Positions 21,660 through 33,446 are shown, numbered from the stretch's first letter. The stretch: DNA of 64,000 nt from Echiichthys vipera (GCA_963691815.1 OY829656.1:2935410-2999409); one strand, 5' to 3'. The notes: a model not told the origin generated them from the letters alone. Made by a program: numbers and translations.

Positions 21660-22457
21660 CTCTTTTTGCCTCACGGGTCATTTTGACCCCAGGACGACCT
21701 TTGTACCTTTTTTTGTAGCTCACATGGAAATGTGAAGAAAAGCAACATTTCACTTTTTCTACTGTTGGTGCCAATCGAGGAAAAGTCCTAAAATTTCAAG
21801 TTAACCCTCCTGTTGCCCTCAAATTTGACTAACACCATTTATTCTTGGGCTCAATTTGACCGTAGCAGTTTAAAAATCTGGAAAATGATCAAAATCAATG
21901 TGTGACTCGAGTGAAGTCGGGTACTTTATGTTTTTATTTAACAAAATAAAAAATATTACTGATCTTAAACTGCATGGAGGGATTTCTGTGTGTGTGTTTA
22001 GAGTAAGTCTGTTATTTTAAGTGATATTTTGTGTTATTTGTAACATCTGGAATGAAAGTAACGTCCGTTATCAAGGACAGCAGCATGAATTTGACCTCAT
22101 ATGATATTTGAATTGTAAAATAAACGATAATAATAATGATTAAATCATCCAGATGATCAAACTGACCCAAAGGAACACCGATGCCACAAGTACATGTACG
22201 ATAAGAACAATAAAAAATATAAATAATCATGACAATTTTAGGTTTTTTATGAGTTGTTCCCATAAAATGAGGAAAAGTCATAAATATAAAGCAAAAAAAA
22301 CATAAAAATGACATTATTTAGAGATGTTAAACATTAAATGGGGTCAAATTGACCCTTAGGAGAACAGCAGGGTTAAAAAAATATCGTTTAGGGGATTTTT
22401 TTTTGGTTTTAAACACAGTTTCGGGTCATTTTGACCCCAGGACAACAGGAGGGTTAA
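21660..22457. mobile_element. nested piggyBac-type termini and MITE with TTAA sites
   Basis: A TTAA-flanked terminus, ttaaccctcctgttgccctc, begins at 21801. Inverted counterparts end at 22376 (agaacagcagggttaa) and at 22457 (gacaacaggagggttaa). A further terminus-like block, gggtcattttgaccccagga, lies at 21678. TTAA target sites and ccctcctgtt-type ends with a nearby gggtca.ttttgaccc palindrome are typical of fish piggyBac elements. The interval 21801-22376 or 21801-22457 is best read as a non-autonomous copy, and the extra termini suggest nested insertions. It lies just upstream (transcript sense) of the broken transposase. Confidence 0.75.
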
Positions 22458-22981
22458 AGGTTGTATATGTAGAATCCCCCACGGGGCGTTTTGAGCGGTA
22501 CAGAATGAAAGTATTGATAAAAAATATATTTAGTCTGAATTCATTTAAAGATTTTTTCGACGGGGTTGATGATGACTTTCTGTCCCGTTCTGTTTTCATG
22601 GTAGCAGCCAATAGCGTTGGGCGTTGCGGGTTGCCAGGGTTGTCTGTTGTTGCTACGGGAACAAGGAATCATTTTGAGTTAAGAGCTAGCTAAACGTTTA
22701 CACAGCACTCAAAGAAAAACTTCCACTTGAAGACTGGCTAACGTTAAATACGCTTTATAAACAGTGTTAAAATATTATTATGTAAAATGAATTGCTTAGT
22801 CGAAATTAGTCGTTAACCTGTATGATTCATCACCTGACATGGAGGAGGCTGATCACTTGACACACTCTGCAACCAACCTGGCAACCCAACCGCTGGAGTT
22901 ATTTTTTGTTGTTGCGCTTACGATCTTGAGACACTAGATGGCGCTGTTCTGCTCATTCCCCTATATTCAACCTTTAACCTT
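22455..22981. mobile_element. TIR element C, copy 1
   Basis: The left end ttaaaggttgtatatg and the right end ctatattcaacctttaa form imperfect terminal inverted repeats around about 500 bases of non-coding DNA. Related segments occur at 33447-33985 (reverse), 45430-45562 (internal part) and 54327-54402 (one end). The superfamily cannot be assigned. The left end coincides with the TTAA of the neighbouring piggyBac-type terminus. Confidence 0.7.
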
Positions 22982-23221
22982 AAAGAAGTCACAGACTCAA
23001 ATACGTCATTAGTGGCGTCTTGTGATTGGTGTGCTCGCTCCACGTGAAAGTATCTTTACGTGCTCGCCCCCTGCGGTGTCACTGCACTCATTCGCAGCTT
23101 TCCCCCTGAAATGTTATGAAGTCTGGAGGTGGGGAACTCTTTTTCTGCAATATTTGCATATTAGTATAAATACCTGGAGGTAAGTATTAGTATAAACACT
23201 TTTGCAAATACTCCCCCTTCG

Positions 23222-23463
23222 GGCATCTAGTAAGGATGAACCCTGGGCGCCTCCCTAGGGAGGTGTTCCAGGCACGTCCAGCTGGGAGGAGGCCTCGGGG
23301 AAGACCCAGGACCAGGTGGAGAGATTAGATCTCCACACTGGCCTGGGAACGCCTCAGGATCCCCCAGTTAGAGCTGGTTAATGTGGCCCAGGAAAGGGAA
23401 GTTTGGGTCCCCTGCTGGAGCTTCTGCCCCCACGACCCGACCCCAGATGTAGATGATATGAGA
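23222..23463 (+). mobile_element. LINE R 3' fragment, copy 1
   Basis: About 240 bases begin ggatgaaccctgggcgcctc and encode a degraded GRRPRGRPRTRW-type peptide, the extreme C-terminus of a fish non-LTR retrotransposon ORF2. Near-identical segments lie at 36242-36427, 36865-37104 and 38353-38995. It is strongly 5'-truncated. A Rex1/CR1-like affiliation is likely from the peptide but not proved. Confidence 0.8.
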
Positions 23464-24298
23464 CTTACCCTTTAGTCCAACGTTAACTGCGTGTTTTCTG
23501 GTAAAAACATGTTGTTGCCTCGCTGAGATGAGATGGATATGGATTTCCTAAAATGTTAGTGTTGCTAAAACACAAATGTATTTTATTATAATGGATCGAA
23601 TTAGTCCAAGCAGGCAGCTGTTTTCAGCAAACGAGCTCTGATAAAACCACACAGCAGCAACATCCAGCAGCTAGAAAAGGGCAGACAGGAGGTAAAAGGA
23701 GAGTGGATATCGGACTTAGATCCATCAGGTGGACACAAACACCACGCCAATTTAATGCTAATGTCGCTGCGCTCCTGCTGGATGTGTGGATAAGAAACTG
23801 TTGATGCCATAACAACTTTATGAAGGTAACGAGATGTCCCCGGTGTTTGCCGCTCCTCTGTCCCCAGATGGCCTCTAAGAGAAAATCAATAAAAGCAGTT
23901 TAAAAGGGTGATGTTAGGAGCCCATTTGCAGACAAAGAACACACATTCAAAGCCACTTTCACATATTTAATATCCTCTTTCACCTCCTCAGGGCATCCTG
24001 CCAACAGAAGTACCCCATCAGAGCTTTTACCTTAAATCTCAAGTGCAATTTACTCAAACTAACGATTGCGAATAATGAAAGCTTAGGATTTTTTTTATAC
24101 TCATCCGCTTTTCATACAGTATGAAATACAATATGCCCGCTGTCCATTACATCCCCAGAGGCATATGCATGAGTTTAACCTGTGACACATTAAAAAGTCC
24201 TTACCTCAGGTGACCTTATTTAGACATTATACACACTTTAAACACACTATAACTCACTTTTTTAATTTCATTTTTATTATTGCTTAGATTTATTATTA
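23464..24298. other. no gene recognised
   Basis: AT-rich DNA, with no feature supported. Confidence 0.45.
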
Positions 24299-24613
24299 TT
24301 GCTCTCTGCCGGGCGCCGGTCTGCAGGAGGTCAGCGTAAGCGCTATAAAGACCACCTGAAAACATCTCTCAAGAAATGCACTCTCCAACCCCCGGCCCTT
24401 GAGACCCTCGCCACTGAGCGTCACAAGTGGCTAACTTCTTGTGAAGAGGGCATCAGGATCTATACAAGAGATCTAGAACGCAAAGCAGATGAGAAGCGCG
24501 CACGACGCCATCAGCAACCAGCTCAAGATGGAAACTTCCCCTGTGACGTCTGCAACCGTGTCTTCAAGTCCTGCATCGGACTTTACAGCCATCGAAGAAC
24601 CCATCCAGTGTGA
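24299..24613 (+). pseudogene. LINE ORF2 C-terminus with C2H2 zinc finger
   Basis: The frame reads GGQRKRYKDHLKTSLKKC, LETLATERHKWLTSCEEG, an arginine/lysine-rich linker, and ends in CDVCNRVFKSCIGLYSHRRTH, a complete C-x2-C-x12-H-x3-H finger, followed by the stop. This arrangement (KRYKDxLK...W...IGLYSHxRxH) is characteristic of the carboxyl end of certain non-LTR retrotransposon polyproteins. No reverse transcriptase sequence lies upstream, so it is a 5'-truncated remnant and not a host zinc-finger gene. Confidence 0.75.
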
Positions 24614-24773
24614 CCCCCAGAAAGTGTCTACCCACTTTTCTACGCATGAAACGACGTCTTCGTCGGACGGACACCTTCAAGCAAGGGTCAGACTGACGGA
24701 AGCGTGGCAGCCAATCAGCGCCTACCGGCCCTCCGACCCCCTCCTCAACCATACAGCAATCATACACATGCAT

Positions 24774-24977
24774 TGGGGGGGCAGTAGCTCAGTCCATAGG
24801 TGACTTGGCTGGAGAGGTGCCAGCTCATCTCCTGGGCACTGCTGAGGTGCTGTTGAGCAAGGCACTGAACTCCCAACTGCTCGGGTCGCTGGTCACTGGC
24901 AGCCCCCTCGCTCTGATACCTCTCCGTTAATTGCATGTATAAAGTGGGATTAATAAAGTAATTTTTCTTCTTCTACA
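24774..24977 (+). mobile_element. SINE-B copy 2, internally deleted
   Basis: Begins gggggcagtagctcagtcca, the tRNA-like A-box head, but jumps from gacttggctgg directly to agaggtgccagctcatctcc, losing the B-box region. It ends in attaataaagtaatttttcttcttct. Confidence 0.85.
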
Positions 24978-24984
24978 GTCACAC

Positions 24985-25133
24985 GAGGCAAGGTGGGTGA
25001 AGTGTCTTGCCTTGGCCTTGTGCCCAAGGACACAGGCAACGACCATGACACAAGTAGGGCAGGGCGGGGAGCTAACCACTGACCCGTCTGACATTTGCCG
25101 ACTCGCTCTACCAACTGAGCCACAGTTCCCATT
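24985..25133 (-). mobile_element. tRNA-derived SINE head (third family), reverse
   Basis: On the minus strand this begins gggaactgtggctcagttgg and continues tagagcgagtcggcaaatg, then gtcagtggttagctccccgc. It is clearly tRNA-like at its 5' end, and the body carries ccttgtgcccaaggacac-type sequence also seen at 61.3 kb. No intact cloverleaf could be drawn, so this is a SINE and not a tRNA gene. Confidence 0.65.
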
Positions 25134-26828
25134 TTACTCAATCTTTGTCTTCCCAGAAAGCAGATCTATATTGAATAGATGTTCCTATAATAGTCTGCAC
25201 CAACCCTGTGTAGATCCAACTTGTCATCAGAGTCATCTGAAGCTGCCACTGGCACAGTTTTACTAAAAGCTCAATCCAACTCCTCCTCTGACATTTTCTT
25301 TGTTCTCATCATTCATGATTCTCCGACGACTTCTGCCTCATTCAAAACTTCACGCGTCCCTGTGCATCTTTCTCAATTTGCTTTCACAAACTCTCGCTTC
25401 AGCGTCTCGTTTCTTCCTTTGATTCGCCATCATCTGTCGCCGCGCCGCTGTCATTGTTTGCCTTCTTTTATGTCATATTTGGTCTCTTTCTCTTTCTTCT
25501 CCGTTCGTTCTCTATCTCCTCACGCGGCTTTCTTCCGCCGCCTCCCGTCCTCTTTATCATTCACAGTATCTGATTCCTTGTCACTGTTGTTGTCCTGTTT
25601 ATTTTCTGTCTCGCTGTCAAGCCTCAGTGCACGCTCAGTCTCTTTAACTCAAAATCAATCCGTCTGTTTTTGTGTTTTCGTGCTTTCATGAACTAGTTCA
25701 GGCTGATCTTGTTCTCTGTTGATGCATATAACAACTACAAATGATGCATTTCATATGTGATGCACGTATTTATTACTGTAGAAAAGACTTTCCACAGGGA
25801 TGGTGGGTGGGAAACACAGGACTTTCAGTGACCAGTGGAAGTCGTTGTGTTCTTTACTCAAGGAAAACTGTCTTAAAGTTTAAAAAAGCTGATCATAAAA
25901 ACAGCAAAGGGGTCTTTTGCATCAGAGTTCACAGGCAGTGGGTTGCTCGGTCTCTGCAAACACCTCGGGGAAAAGAAGCCAGAGCATGTACAGTGTAATT
26001 AAACAGTTTTTGGCTCATTGTCAAACATTGATTGGTTATTAAAACTTGTTGGAAAGTCACCAATTTCAATTTTAAGCCCATCCATCCCACATACACACTC
26101 ACACGCGCATACTCACACACGTCTCATTGGTTCAGTGGTGCTGCAGAGGCGAGCCCCCGCCCGCCTCTCCCACGCACAATTTCTCCAATCAGCTGCACAT
26201 TTCTGTAAAGAGAAGAACCTCTCTCTCTGACTCTTCTGCTCTCACATCTGTTGGCAGAGCAGCACCTTACAGCGGCTGCTCGTTGCGAACCCAGTTTTCA
26301 CAGCACCGACCGAACTTGGAGAGAAAACAAGAAACAAGACACATTCTGCTGCTTCTCATGGCAATCACTGCAACCAGACTCAGCTGCGTGCAGGCCTTTT
26401 ATTAACCACACCCACTTAACAGGTGTCACAAATGAAATCATCATTAATGGAAACAAAATAAACAATCAATAATTGAGAGCACCATTCAACGACATCCCTT
26501 CAGTGTCAGGTTTCTTCTCCTAATACTATTGTTTTTCTGCCTAATCTGAGGCTGACCGCAGCTTTCCTCCATTGTGTCATCTGTGATAGATTACTAATGA
26601 TATCAAAGTTGATAATATCATGACAAAAATAAAGACTTTATGTATAAAAATATGTGTGCAGTGAGCAATGGTAAACCTTAATCTTATTGGGACAAAAATA
26701 AAGACTTTATGTTTAAAAGTACTAAGACAAACCAATCTTAACCAAGATGTTTGTCGTCTAAACTAAACCATCACCTGTTGCTGTCTAAACCTCACTGTCG
26801 TGGCCACTTCTGCATAAACTCTTTTCAT
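25134..26828. other. no gene recognised
   Basis: A pyrimidine-rich stretch (25280-25690) is open in one frame for 156 codons, but this reflects base composition. Two similar words around 26628 and 26698 (aaaataaagactttatgt) form a small local duplication. Nothing else supported. Confidence 0.4.
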
Positions 26829-27191
26829 TCGAGATTCAATTCAACTCAATTCAATTCAATTCAATCTTATTTACAGTGCCAAATCATAACACGAGTTATC
26901 TCAGGACACTTTACAGAGTAGGTAAAGACCACACTCTATGACTTATTTATGATTTACAGAGACCCAACAATTCCCCCGTAGAGTACGGTGGCGTTGAAAA
27001 CCTTCACTATAACAGACAGGAACGTCAGACAGACCCAGCTCTGTGGAGGACGCACATCTGTCTGCACCGGAGAGAGGAAGAAAAGGAGAGAGAGAGAGAG
27101 AGAGAGAGAGAAAAGACGGACAGAGATTATAATAGCAGCAGGAAGCGTCATGCAGGACTACGGCAGCAGGCACCACCACCATCAGCAGAGA
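26829..27191 (+). mobile_element. dispersed repeat G, copy 1, with (GA)n
   Basis: Begins with (attca)n and tttacagtgccaaatcataac, continues tctcaggacactttacagag and caacaattcccccgtagagt, carries a (GA)n tract at 27087-27112 and ends caccaccatcagcagaga. The same order of blocks occurs at 51995-52520. Its opening resembles a repeat family abundant in percomorph fish. The family name is not known to me with certainty. Confidence 0.8.
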
Positions 27192-27497
27192 TCGATATTA
27201 CACTCATTTCCATGTCCTGTACAGCTCTTCGCCGTAACACGCAGCGGTCGTGTCGGTGTAACGCCGAGCACAGAAGACTCTGTTAAAGGACTGACACGGT
27301 GGATTCAGTCATCGGCTAATACCATAACATAAAAACAGAGGGCCTCAGGGAAGAGTCGTCATTCAGACAAATTATACTGTTTTACAACGTAGGCGGCACA
27401 GGGACAGTCGTAAAGTCGTGAGCACTTTCTCTGTCACTTTCTGAAAATGACTGAGAAGTCTAAAATATATTTAAAATCATAATGAAATTGATATATT

Positions 27498-27689
27498 GTT
27501 CGGTTCATTGATGACTCTAAATCACCCGTAGGTGTGAATGGTTGTCTGTCTCTGTTCGTCTCTATGTGTCCTGTGATAGACTGGCGTCCTGTCCAGGGTG
27601 GACCCCGCCTCACACCCGATGTCAGCTGGGATCGGCTCCAGCCCCCCACGACCCCGACAGGGACAAGCCGACGAAGATGAATGAATGAA
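27498..27689 (+). mobile_element. SINE-A copy 4, 5'-truncated
   Basis: Starts at gttcggttcattgatgactc within the SINE body and runs to the (gaat)n tail. The tRNA head is missing. Confidence 0.88.
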
Positions 27690-28338
27690 TAATCTCAAAT
27701 CCAGTACAAGCAGCGTCTGGCCCTTGCCTCTCCGAGGGGTTTTAAGCAGCAACGGTGATCGGAAGCCTGAAGCAGTATTAAGAGTTTGACATGTAGACGA
27801 TCCCTAAATAAATATGCCTTTGGTCAGGGCTGGAAGTCAAATTACAACCCAGACACTACTCACGAGGCAGCAGGGATCTTCAGAGTACTTAGTAACCCCC
27901 AAATTTCCAATTAAAAGCCGAATTCCTTTCATGTTTTTTATCTCCTCTCCCTCTCCGTGCGACACGCTGTGGAGTGGCGTGGAGTTGAAAGAGATCCTCC
28001 CTGTTGGTGAGTTTGGGCTGATAATGAACGACGAGGCAGCGAGTCAAGAAGAAGAGTTTGGTTTCGTCTGTTTAATGTTCGGTCTGCGACGCAATGAAGC
28101 GCAGATTTTTGAAATACTGATTAAGTGTTGCTGACGGTAAAATAGTTAAAATGATGTCGTGTGTGCCCAAAGACGACATCAATGAGAGCAGCTAGAATGA
28201 CTTTAATGATCCCAGACTGGGAAATGATTTTGTCACAGCAGCAGTGGGTCAGCAAATAACACACTTTGTACATAACACACACAGAATCCAATGTATAAAT
28301 AGTGTATATATACAGTGCACAGGGTGCTATCAACAATA
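27690..28338. other. no gene recognised
   Basis: The frame at 27814-28134 (106 codons) has no recognisable domain or splice support. Confidence 0.4.
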
Positions 28339-28350
28339 AACAATAATAAT

Positions 28351-28692
28351 ATTCATTCATTCATCTTCAGCCTCTTGTCCCTGTCGGGGTGGCGGGGGGC
28401 TGGAGCCGATCCCAGCTGACATCGGGCGTGAGGCGGGGTCCACCCTGGACAGGACGCCAGTCTATCACAGGACACATAGAGACGAACAGAGACAGACAAC
28501 CATTCACACCTACGGGTGATTTAGAGTCATCAATGAACCGAACACCTGCACGTCTTTGGACTGTGGGAGGAAACCGGAGAACCCGGAGAAAACCCACGCA
28601 GACACGGGGAGAACATGCAAACTCCACACAGAAGGGCCCCAGCCGGGATTCAAACCTGGAACCCTCCCACTGTGAATTGACAGACATACTAT
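28351..28692 (-). mobile_element. SINE-A copy 5, near full length, reverse
   Basis: Carries the (attc)n tail at its left end, the whole body, and the B-box side of the head (gggattcaaacctggaaccc on the + strand). It is flanked by aacaataataat at 28339-28350 and 28693-28704, a candidate 12-bp target-site duplication, although the word is low in complexity. The 5' end beyond the B box is altered. Confidence 0.88.
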
Positions 28693-28763
28693 AACAATAA
28701 TAATCTATACAACAGAACAGTAGAGAGACCAGAGTTCTCTGTCAGGCAGAGGTGAGAGCGTTA

Positions 28764-28790
28764 TTATATATATATATATATTATTATATA
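28764..28790. repeat. (TA)n microsatellite
   Basis: An alternating ta tract with interspersed tta triplets. Confidence 0.8.
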
Positions 28791-29932
28791 CAGTGATGGA
28801 GAGATTTCCTGTAGCTGTTGCTACGACAGCAAAGCTGAAGCAGCCTTGTGGAGAAGGTGCTCCGCTGTCTGACCAGTGTGAGTCTGAGAGGGTGGAGAGG
28901 GTGGAGAGGATGATCCATGATGGAGGACAGATAACAGGAGGTCTACAGGTGCAGTCACTGTCTCCTCTTAAAGCCTAGATATTATAATGTCAACGTAACG
29001 GCTCACTCTGCAACAGCATATGCAGGGGAGAAGCTTCTCTGACAGGAAGAAATTAAAAAATAGGAAACTTTGTGGAAAAGATTGACTTTCAAATTAAATC
29101 TTTGGACGTATTTAATAAAGACCGTATTCTGTATATGAAACAGGAAGGATGTGACACGCGCATGTGTGGCGGTGGTGGTCGTGGTGTTAAGACTTCACAG
29201 CTCTTTTGCAGTCGTGTCAAACCAGCTGTTGTGACCAAACATGAAAGTTGTGTTGTTGATAGGATAAACCTGATCCAAGCTCCTCTAAAGATTTCCTAAT
29301 CCTCCTTACGGATGCTGATCCTCCTTATTAATGCTGATCCTTCCTTCAATGCTTATGCCATGAGGAGAGAGGATCGTCTACGAACACAGATGACACGCAA
29401 ACTGTGACTCCAGTCTGGCGCGTGTGCTTGATACACACAGTGCATGTGTTTGTGCACAATGCATCATATCTGTGGTTGGAAACAGACACAAAAGCTGCAG
29501 TACACCAGCTTTAAACGTGGTGTTTATTTTTGTCACATTCTAATTTAAGTTTTGTTATTACTCACTGTGTACGTATAGAAGTTAAATAAAAATGACTTAG
29601 CGCGCTTTCACATTCTTATCAGTGTAACACAGATGGCATACTTAAAGGATGTTGCAGATAAGCTCCAGGTTAAAACAAGGTGCAGTAAGATGAGAGGGGA
29701 CCAGCCCCCCAGGAGGCAGGATGCTACAGTAGAGAGTGCTCTTTCTACAGGAGCTGGCTGTTCATTGGAGGAACCGTGGGACCAGTGGGCGGAGGATTCA
29801 ACTTGTGAACGAATGAGCGCTCGTCTGGGAGTGATTGACAGTCTAAAGCCTGAACCAGGGAACGCCTCAGCAACATCCTGAACCAATCACAACAACCGAA
29901 TGAACTTTATTGCTGTATAAGCAATAGCCTAG
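28791..29932. other. no gene recognised
   Basis: Short frames only. AT-rich with a short ggtggtggtcgtggtg run near 29170. Confidence 0.4.
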
Positions 29933-30031
29933 CCTCCTCTGTACCTCAGGTCTCGCTGCCCGGCCATGTCTCTGTAGTGACAGCTAGTGTTTGTGTAGGT
30001 GTGAGTGTGTGTGTCTGTGTGTTAGCGTGGC

Positions 30032-30063
<32 letters not shown>

Positions 30064-30216
30064 TGTGTATGAATGTATACATATTTGTGTGTCTCTGTGC
30101 ATGACTGTGGGTTCTTTTAACTTCCCTCTTTCTGTACATCTCTGTGAGGCACTTTGCGATACTTTGCTGTATGAAAAGCGCCGTATTAATAAATAAAGGT
30201 TGATTTGATTTGATAA
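29933..30216 (-). mobile_element. dispersed repeat D, copy 2
   Basis: Reverse-complement partner of 12815-13084. It begins ctcctctgtacctcaggtctc, contains a (GT)n expansion at about 30005-30070 where the first copy has only short CA runs, and ends tgatttgatttgat. The copies differ in the length of the simple-repeat core. Confidence 0.75.
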
Positions 30217-30520
30217 ACGCTTTGTGAAGTGAGGGGCTCAGCACTCTTTCTGGCTCATTGGTTGGAGATAACAGCTTGGCTGGAAACCAGGATGACTGCG
30301 ACTTCTGACCCCAGAGAGACCTCTTTGAGAAGTAGTCTGGTTTTCCTTGAGTAAGAACACGACACCAAACATAAACCGATTCAGACTGTCCTCACCCAGA
30401 AAACGTCCATATAAATCAACTATTACTACAGCCACTAGGCGACTTCTAGTGGCTGTAGTAACAGTCGCAGGAGCAAACAATGAAGTTAGGGGACTTAAGG
30501 TTGTTTCAGATGCTTAGTGA

Positions 30521-30612
30521 CACTCTCCCTGCGTGCTCTCTCCCTGCATGCTCCCTCCCTGCGTGCTCCAGCCCTGCGTGCCCTGCGTGCTCTCTCCCTG
30601 CGTGCTCTCTTG
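30521..30612. repeat. minisatellite of ctccctgcgtgct units
   Basis: About six imperfect tandem copies of a 13-16-base unit containing ccctgcgtgct. Confidence 0.8.
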
Positions 30613-31084
30613 GATCCACAGGGTCTCAGTGTGTTCCTCATGTGAATAGAGAGTAAACGCCAAGTGCTCTGCGTTTGGTAATCATGGAAACATCTTCGGT
30701 GTGCGGCTGTATACCTGCGGTGACGGTTAAAGCTAGAATCGGCATGGTCGTAACTTAGCCTAGCTTAAGTAAAAAAAAAACTCACATTACCTGACACATC
30801 CAGTCTTTGACTGTTTACTGGGATGAGTCAAACTAACCCCAGTTCAAAGAATGGTCTTAAATGTCGTTTTTGGAGTCATTGACAATCAACCTAGTCTGTC
30901 GCTGCCGTGTGAGGTGTTGACCAGTCATGCCATTGTGTCATTGACCAAGAGGTGATCCTTCAACAGAGACAGGTGTGTTCTTGCTTGGTTGGAATGAAAA
31001 TGTCAAGATCTGGTTCTGTCAGTATCCTCCTCTCTTCCTTTTTGTGTGAGTTTGCCTCCCTCTGTCTGTTTTTCCCTGCATGTG
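30613..31084. other. no gene recognised
   Basis: Nothing supported. Confidence 0.4.
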
Positions 31085-31541
31085 TTCTTTCCCTTGTCTT
31101 TGTCTAGGTCCGGTAGGCGTTCCCCCCAAGCTGCAGCCTGTTACGCTGATCAACTGTGCCACCATAAATACCTCGAGCTGAAAGGCATGCAGCGCCGGAC
31201 CGTTGTAAACCCTTTACTGGTAAAACTATTCCCCCCGGATTGGCGTCCCCGTTCTCGTTGTGGTTATCACGCTCCCCGTCGTAAGTTTACTAATCGTGTC
31301 TGTTTTCTCCGTAGTTTCCCGTGTTCCCGTTTCCCGTCCATCTCCTCGATCTTCCGTCGTCTCCTCGTTCCTGTTGTTTCCCGTGATCGTCTTGTTAGTT
31401 ATAGTATCTGTTTTCTCTGTAGTGTTTTGCGTCTGTTTGTACCTTGTTTGTACTGTAACTTTGTGTCCGTGTCTGCATTGGGTCCACCATTTTGTGTGTT
31501 ATCCCTGAACCGTTCATGACAGGAAACCTGCAGCCACAGCG
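31085..31541 (-). mobile_element. candidate TGTCA-ended element M (copy 1, reverse)
   Basis: On the minus strand the segment opens with tgtcatgaacggttca and has ggtggacccaatgcagacac nearby. This resembles the opening of the 42.7-kb element (ggacccaagtgcatgac) and of the 44.7-kb element (tgtcagggtttcggggacc, cagatgcagacaag). The inside is T-rich with repeated cccgttctcg-like words. Boundaries and family are uncertain. Confidence 0.35.
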
Positions 31542-33446
31542 ACCCTTTACTGGATCAGTTTGAGACACCTGCCCTAAGAGATGTGAACACACCGAACCAG
31601 AACACAACGGGGCTGATGAGATGCAGATTGGAGCAAAACTATCTCAGAAATTGTTGACATGCCTCTACTTTTGTTTACTCTTCTTGGGTTATTTCTAAAG
31701 GATGGGCTAGACGCCTTAGTGCCAATTAAGGGAAGTCGTTTAGCATGCATTAAATGAACTGTAAACCTCTAAAAAAGCAAACGTATGCATAAAAGCCTGC
31801 TGTCACGATCTCCCCTGCCTCTCCGATCACTCTGGAAGAACTCTTCTGTGGCCAACTGTATGTTCTCAATGCAAATTAATCGTACACACGAGGACAACAG
31901 CTCAGACTCGCAGCCAGGCTCTTGTTGAAAAAGATATTAATGATGTTGCACTCCTCTCAGCACAACTGTCCATTTGTTTATTTTCTTGCATAGAATGGTT
32001 GTGATTAGTTTATCCTCCCCATGAGGTGGAGGTGAATCAGGAGGCTAACATGAAGACTGTAACAGATCTGATTGGTCAGGTTCTGCTGGCAGTGCAGATT
32101 CTTAAAGACACCCTATGGCATTTTTGAGGACACATTAAAAGTAAGTAAGAGTAATAATTTTTCCACAAAAAGTTCAATGACATGGTCAATCCTAACTCAT
32201 TCTCCATCTTTGAAGAATCTATGAATATGCAAATACATTTCTTTCTTTCCTACTTCACTGAAAAGTCTATAGTGAAGCTCCTCCCTGTAGTAAAGCACGA
32301 GACCAGAGCTCGTTTGTTCACAGTCTCCTTCCGACCCGTGAGAACTAAAGAAAGTGAAAGTAAACGAATAGTCGGGCAAGCACACATGCTAATTCAGAGC
32401 TCGCAGCTTAATGTTTCTACAGGTATACACCAATAACACACACCTCGTAGTTCTTTGCCAAAATATATCGTCCTGCACTTGAAGATGATCCCATTTCCAG
32501 AATATAGAAGCTCAACCCAAAAAAAATTACTTTTGGATCGAGACCAAAAGAGTCGCTGCATCCCTCCTCCTCTTTTCTATTTATGTCCATCTCTCCGTCG
32601 TCTTCCCTTGTTCTCCGTCTTTCCACTCTCTCCCAACAAGCTCTCTCCCTCCCTCTCTATATAAATATAGATATCACTGTCTCCTTCAGTAAGCACTCTC
32701 TGTCCGCGGGAAAACGAATCTCAGGTTTTTCAATCTTTTATGAAAGATGGTGTTATGAAATACGTGCTCCTCCATGTATCGCTCATCCATGACAGAGTTG
32801 TCACAGCTCGGGTCTGTTTACAGTTCATCAGATCAAATCAAACAACACTAAACAGGAAACACAGAAACCACAGCAGTGTCATTCCCCCCCCCTGTGAGCA
32901 CGTGTGCTCTTTGTACCTTTGCTCACTGCACATAAAAGACCCCCCTGGATCCCATTTGTGTAATATTAAACGTACTTTTGCACAAGTTGGCTGATACGTT
33001 TCGTTCTCATCATTGTTTTAATAGGAGCTTCATGCTGTCATATTTTTCACATCAGGTAGGATCGATTTTTCCGATCGTATTGATTCAGTTCAAGGCGGTT
33101 CATGACCCGGCTTCACACCTTTGATCCCGTACGTCAGGATCCTCGGGCAGAGGTCTTCTGTCTCTTCGAGGGTCCAGGCTGTAAAATTAAAGGCGACAGA
33201 GCTTTTAAATCAGGACCCTGAGGATGTGGAAGGAGCTGCCTGAAGAAAAAAGGCTGTCTGAGTCACTCAGTGCGTTTCCATGCACATCAATAAACTGACA
33301 ATGGCCGTACCCCTGTTAAGGGAATAATGTGATTATTGAAGTTCCCTGCGTATACATAAAAAACTATGGACTGGCGGAAGTTGTGACAATATCTTACAGA
33401 ATATGAGATTTTTTTTATCACTGTGAAAAAGCGACCATAGACCCTA
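31542..33446. other. no gene recognised
   Basis: AT-rich with short frames. No repeat shared with the rest of the window was noticed. Confidence 0.4.

Noticed and set aside
25221..25691. 156-codon Ser/Phe-rich frame
   Set aside because: It is explained by a pyrimidine-rich stretch lacking stops; no domain or splice support.
31046..31519. 157-codon frame with Arg/Ser/Phe-rich repeats
   Set aside because: It lies in a T/C-rich segment whose ends resemble a dispersed element; the peptide is not recognisable.
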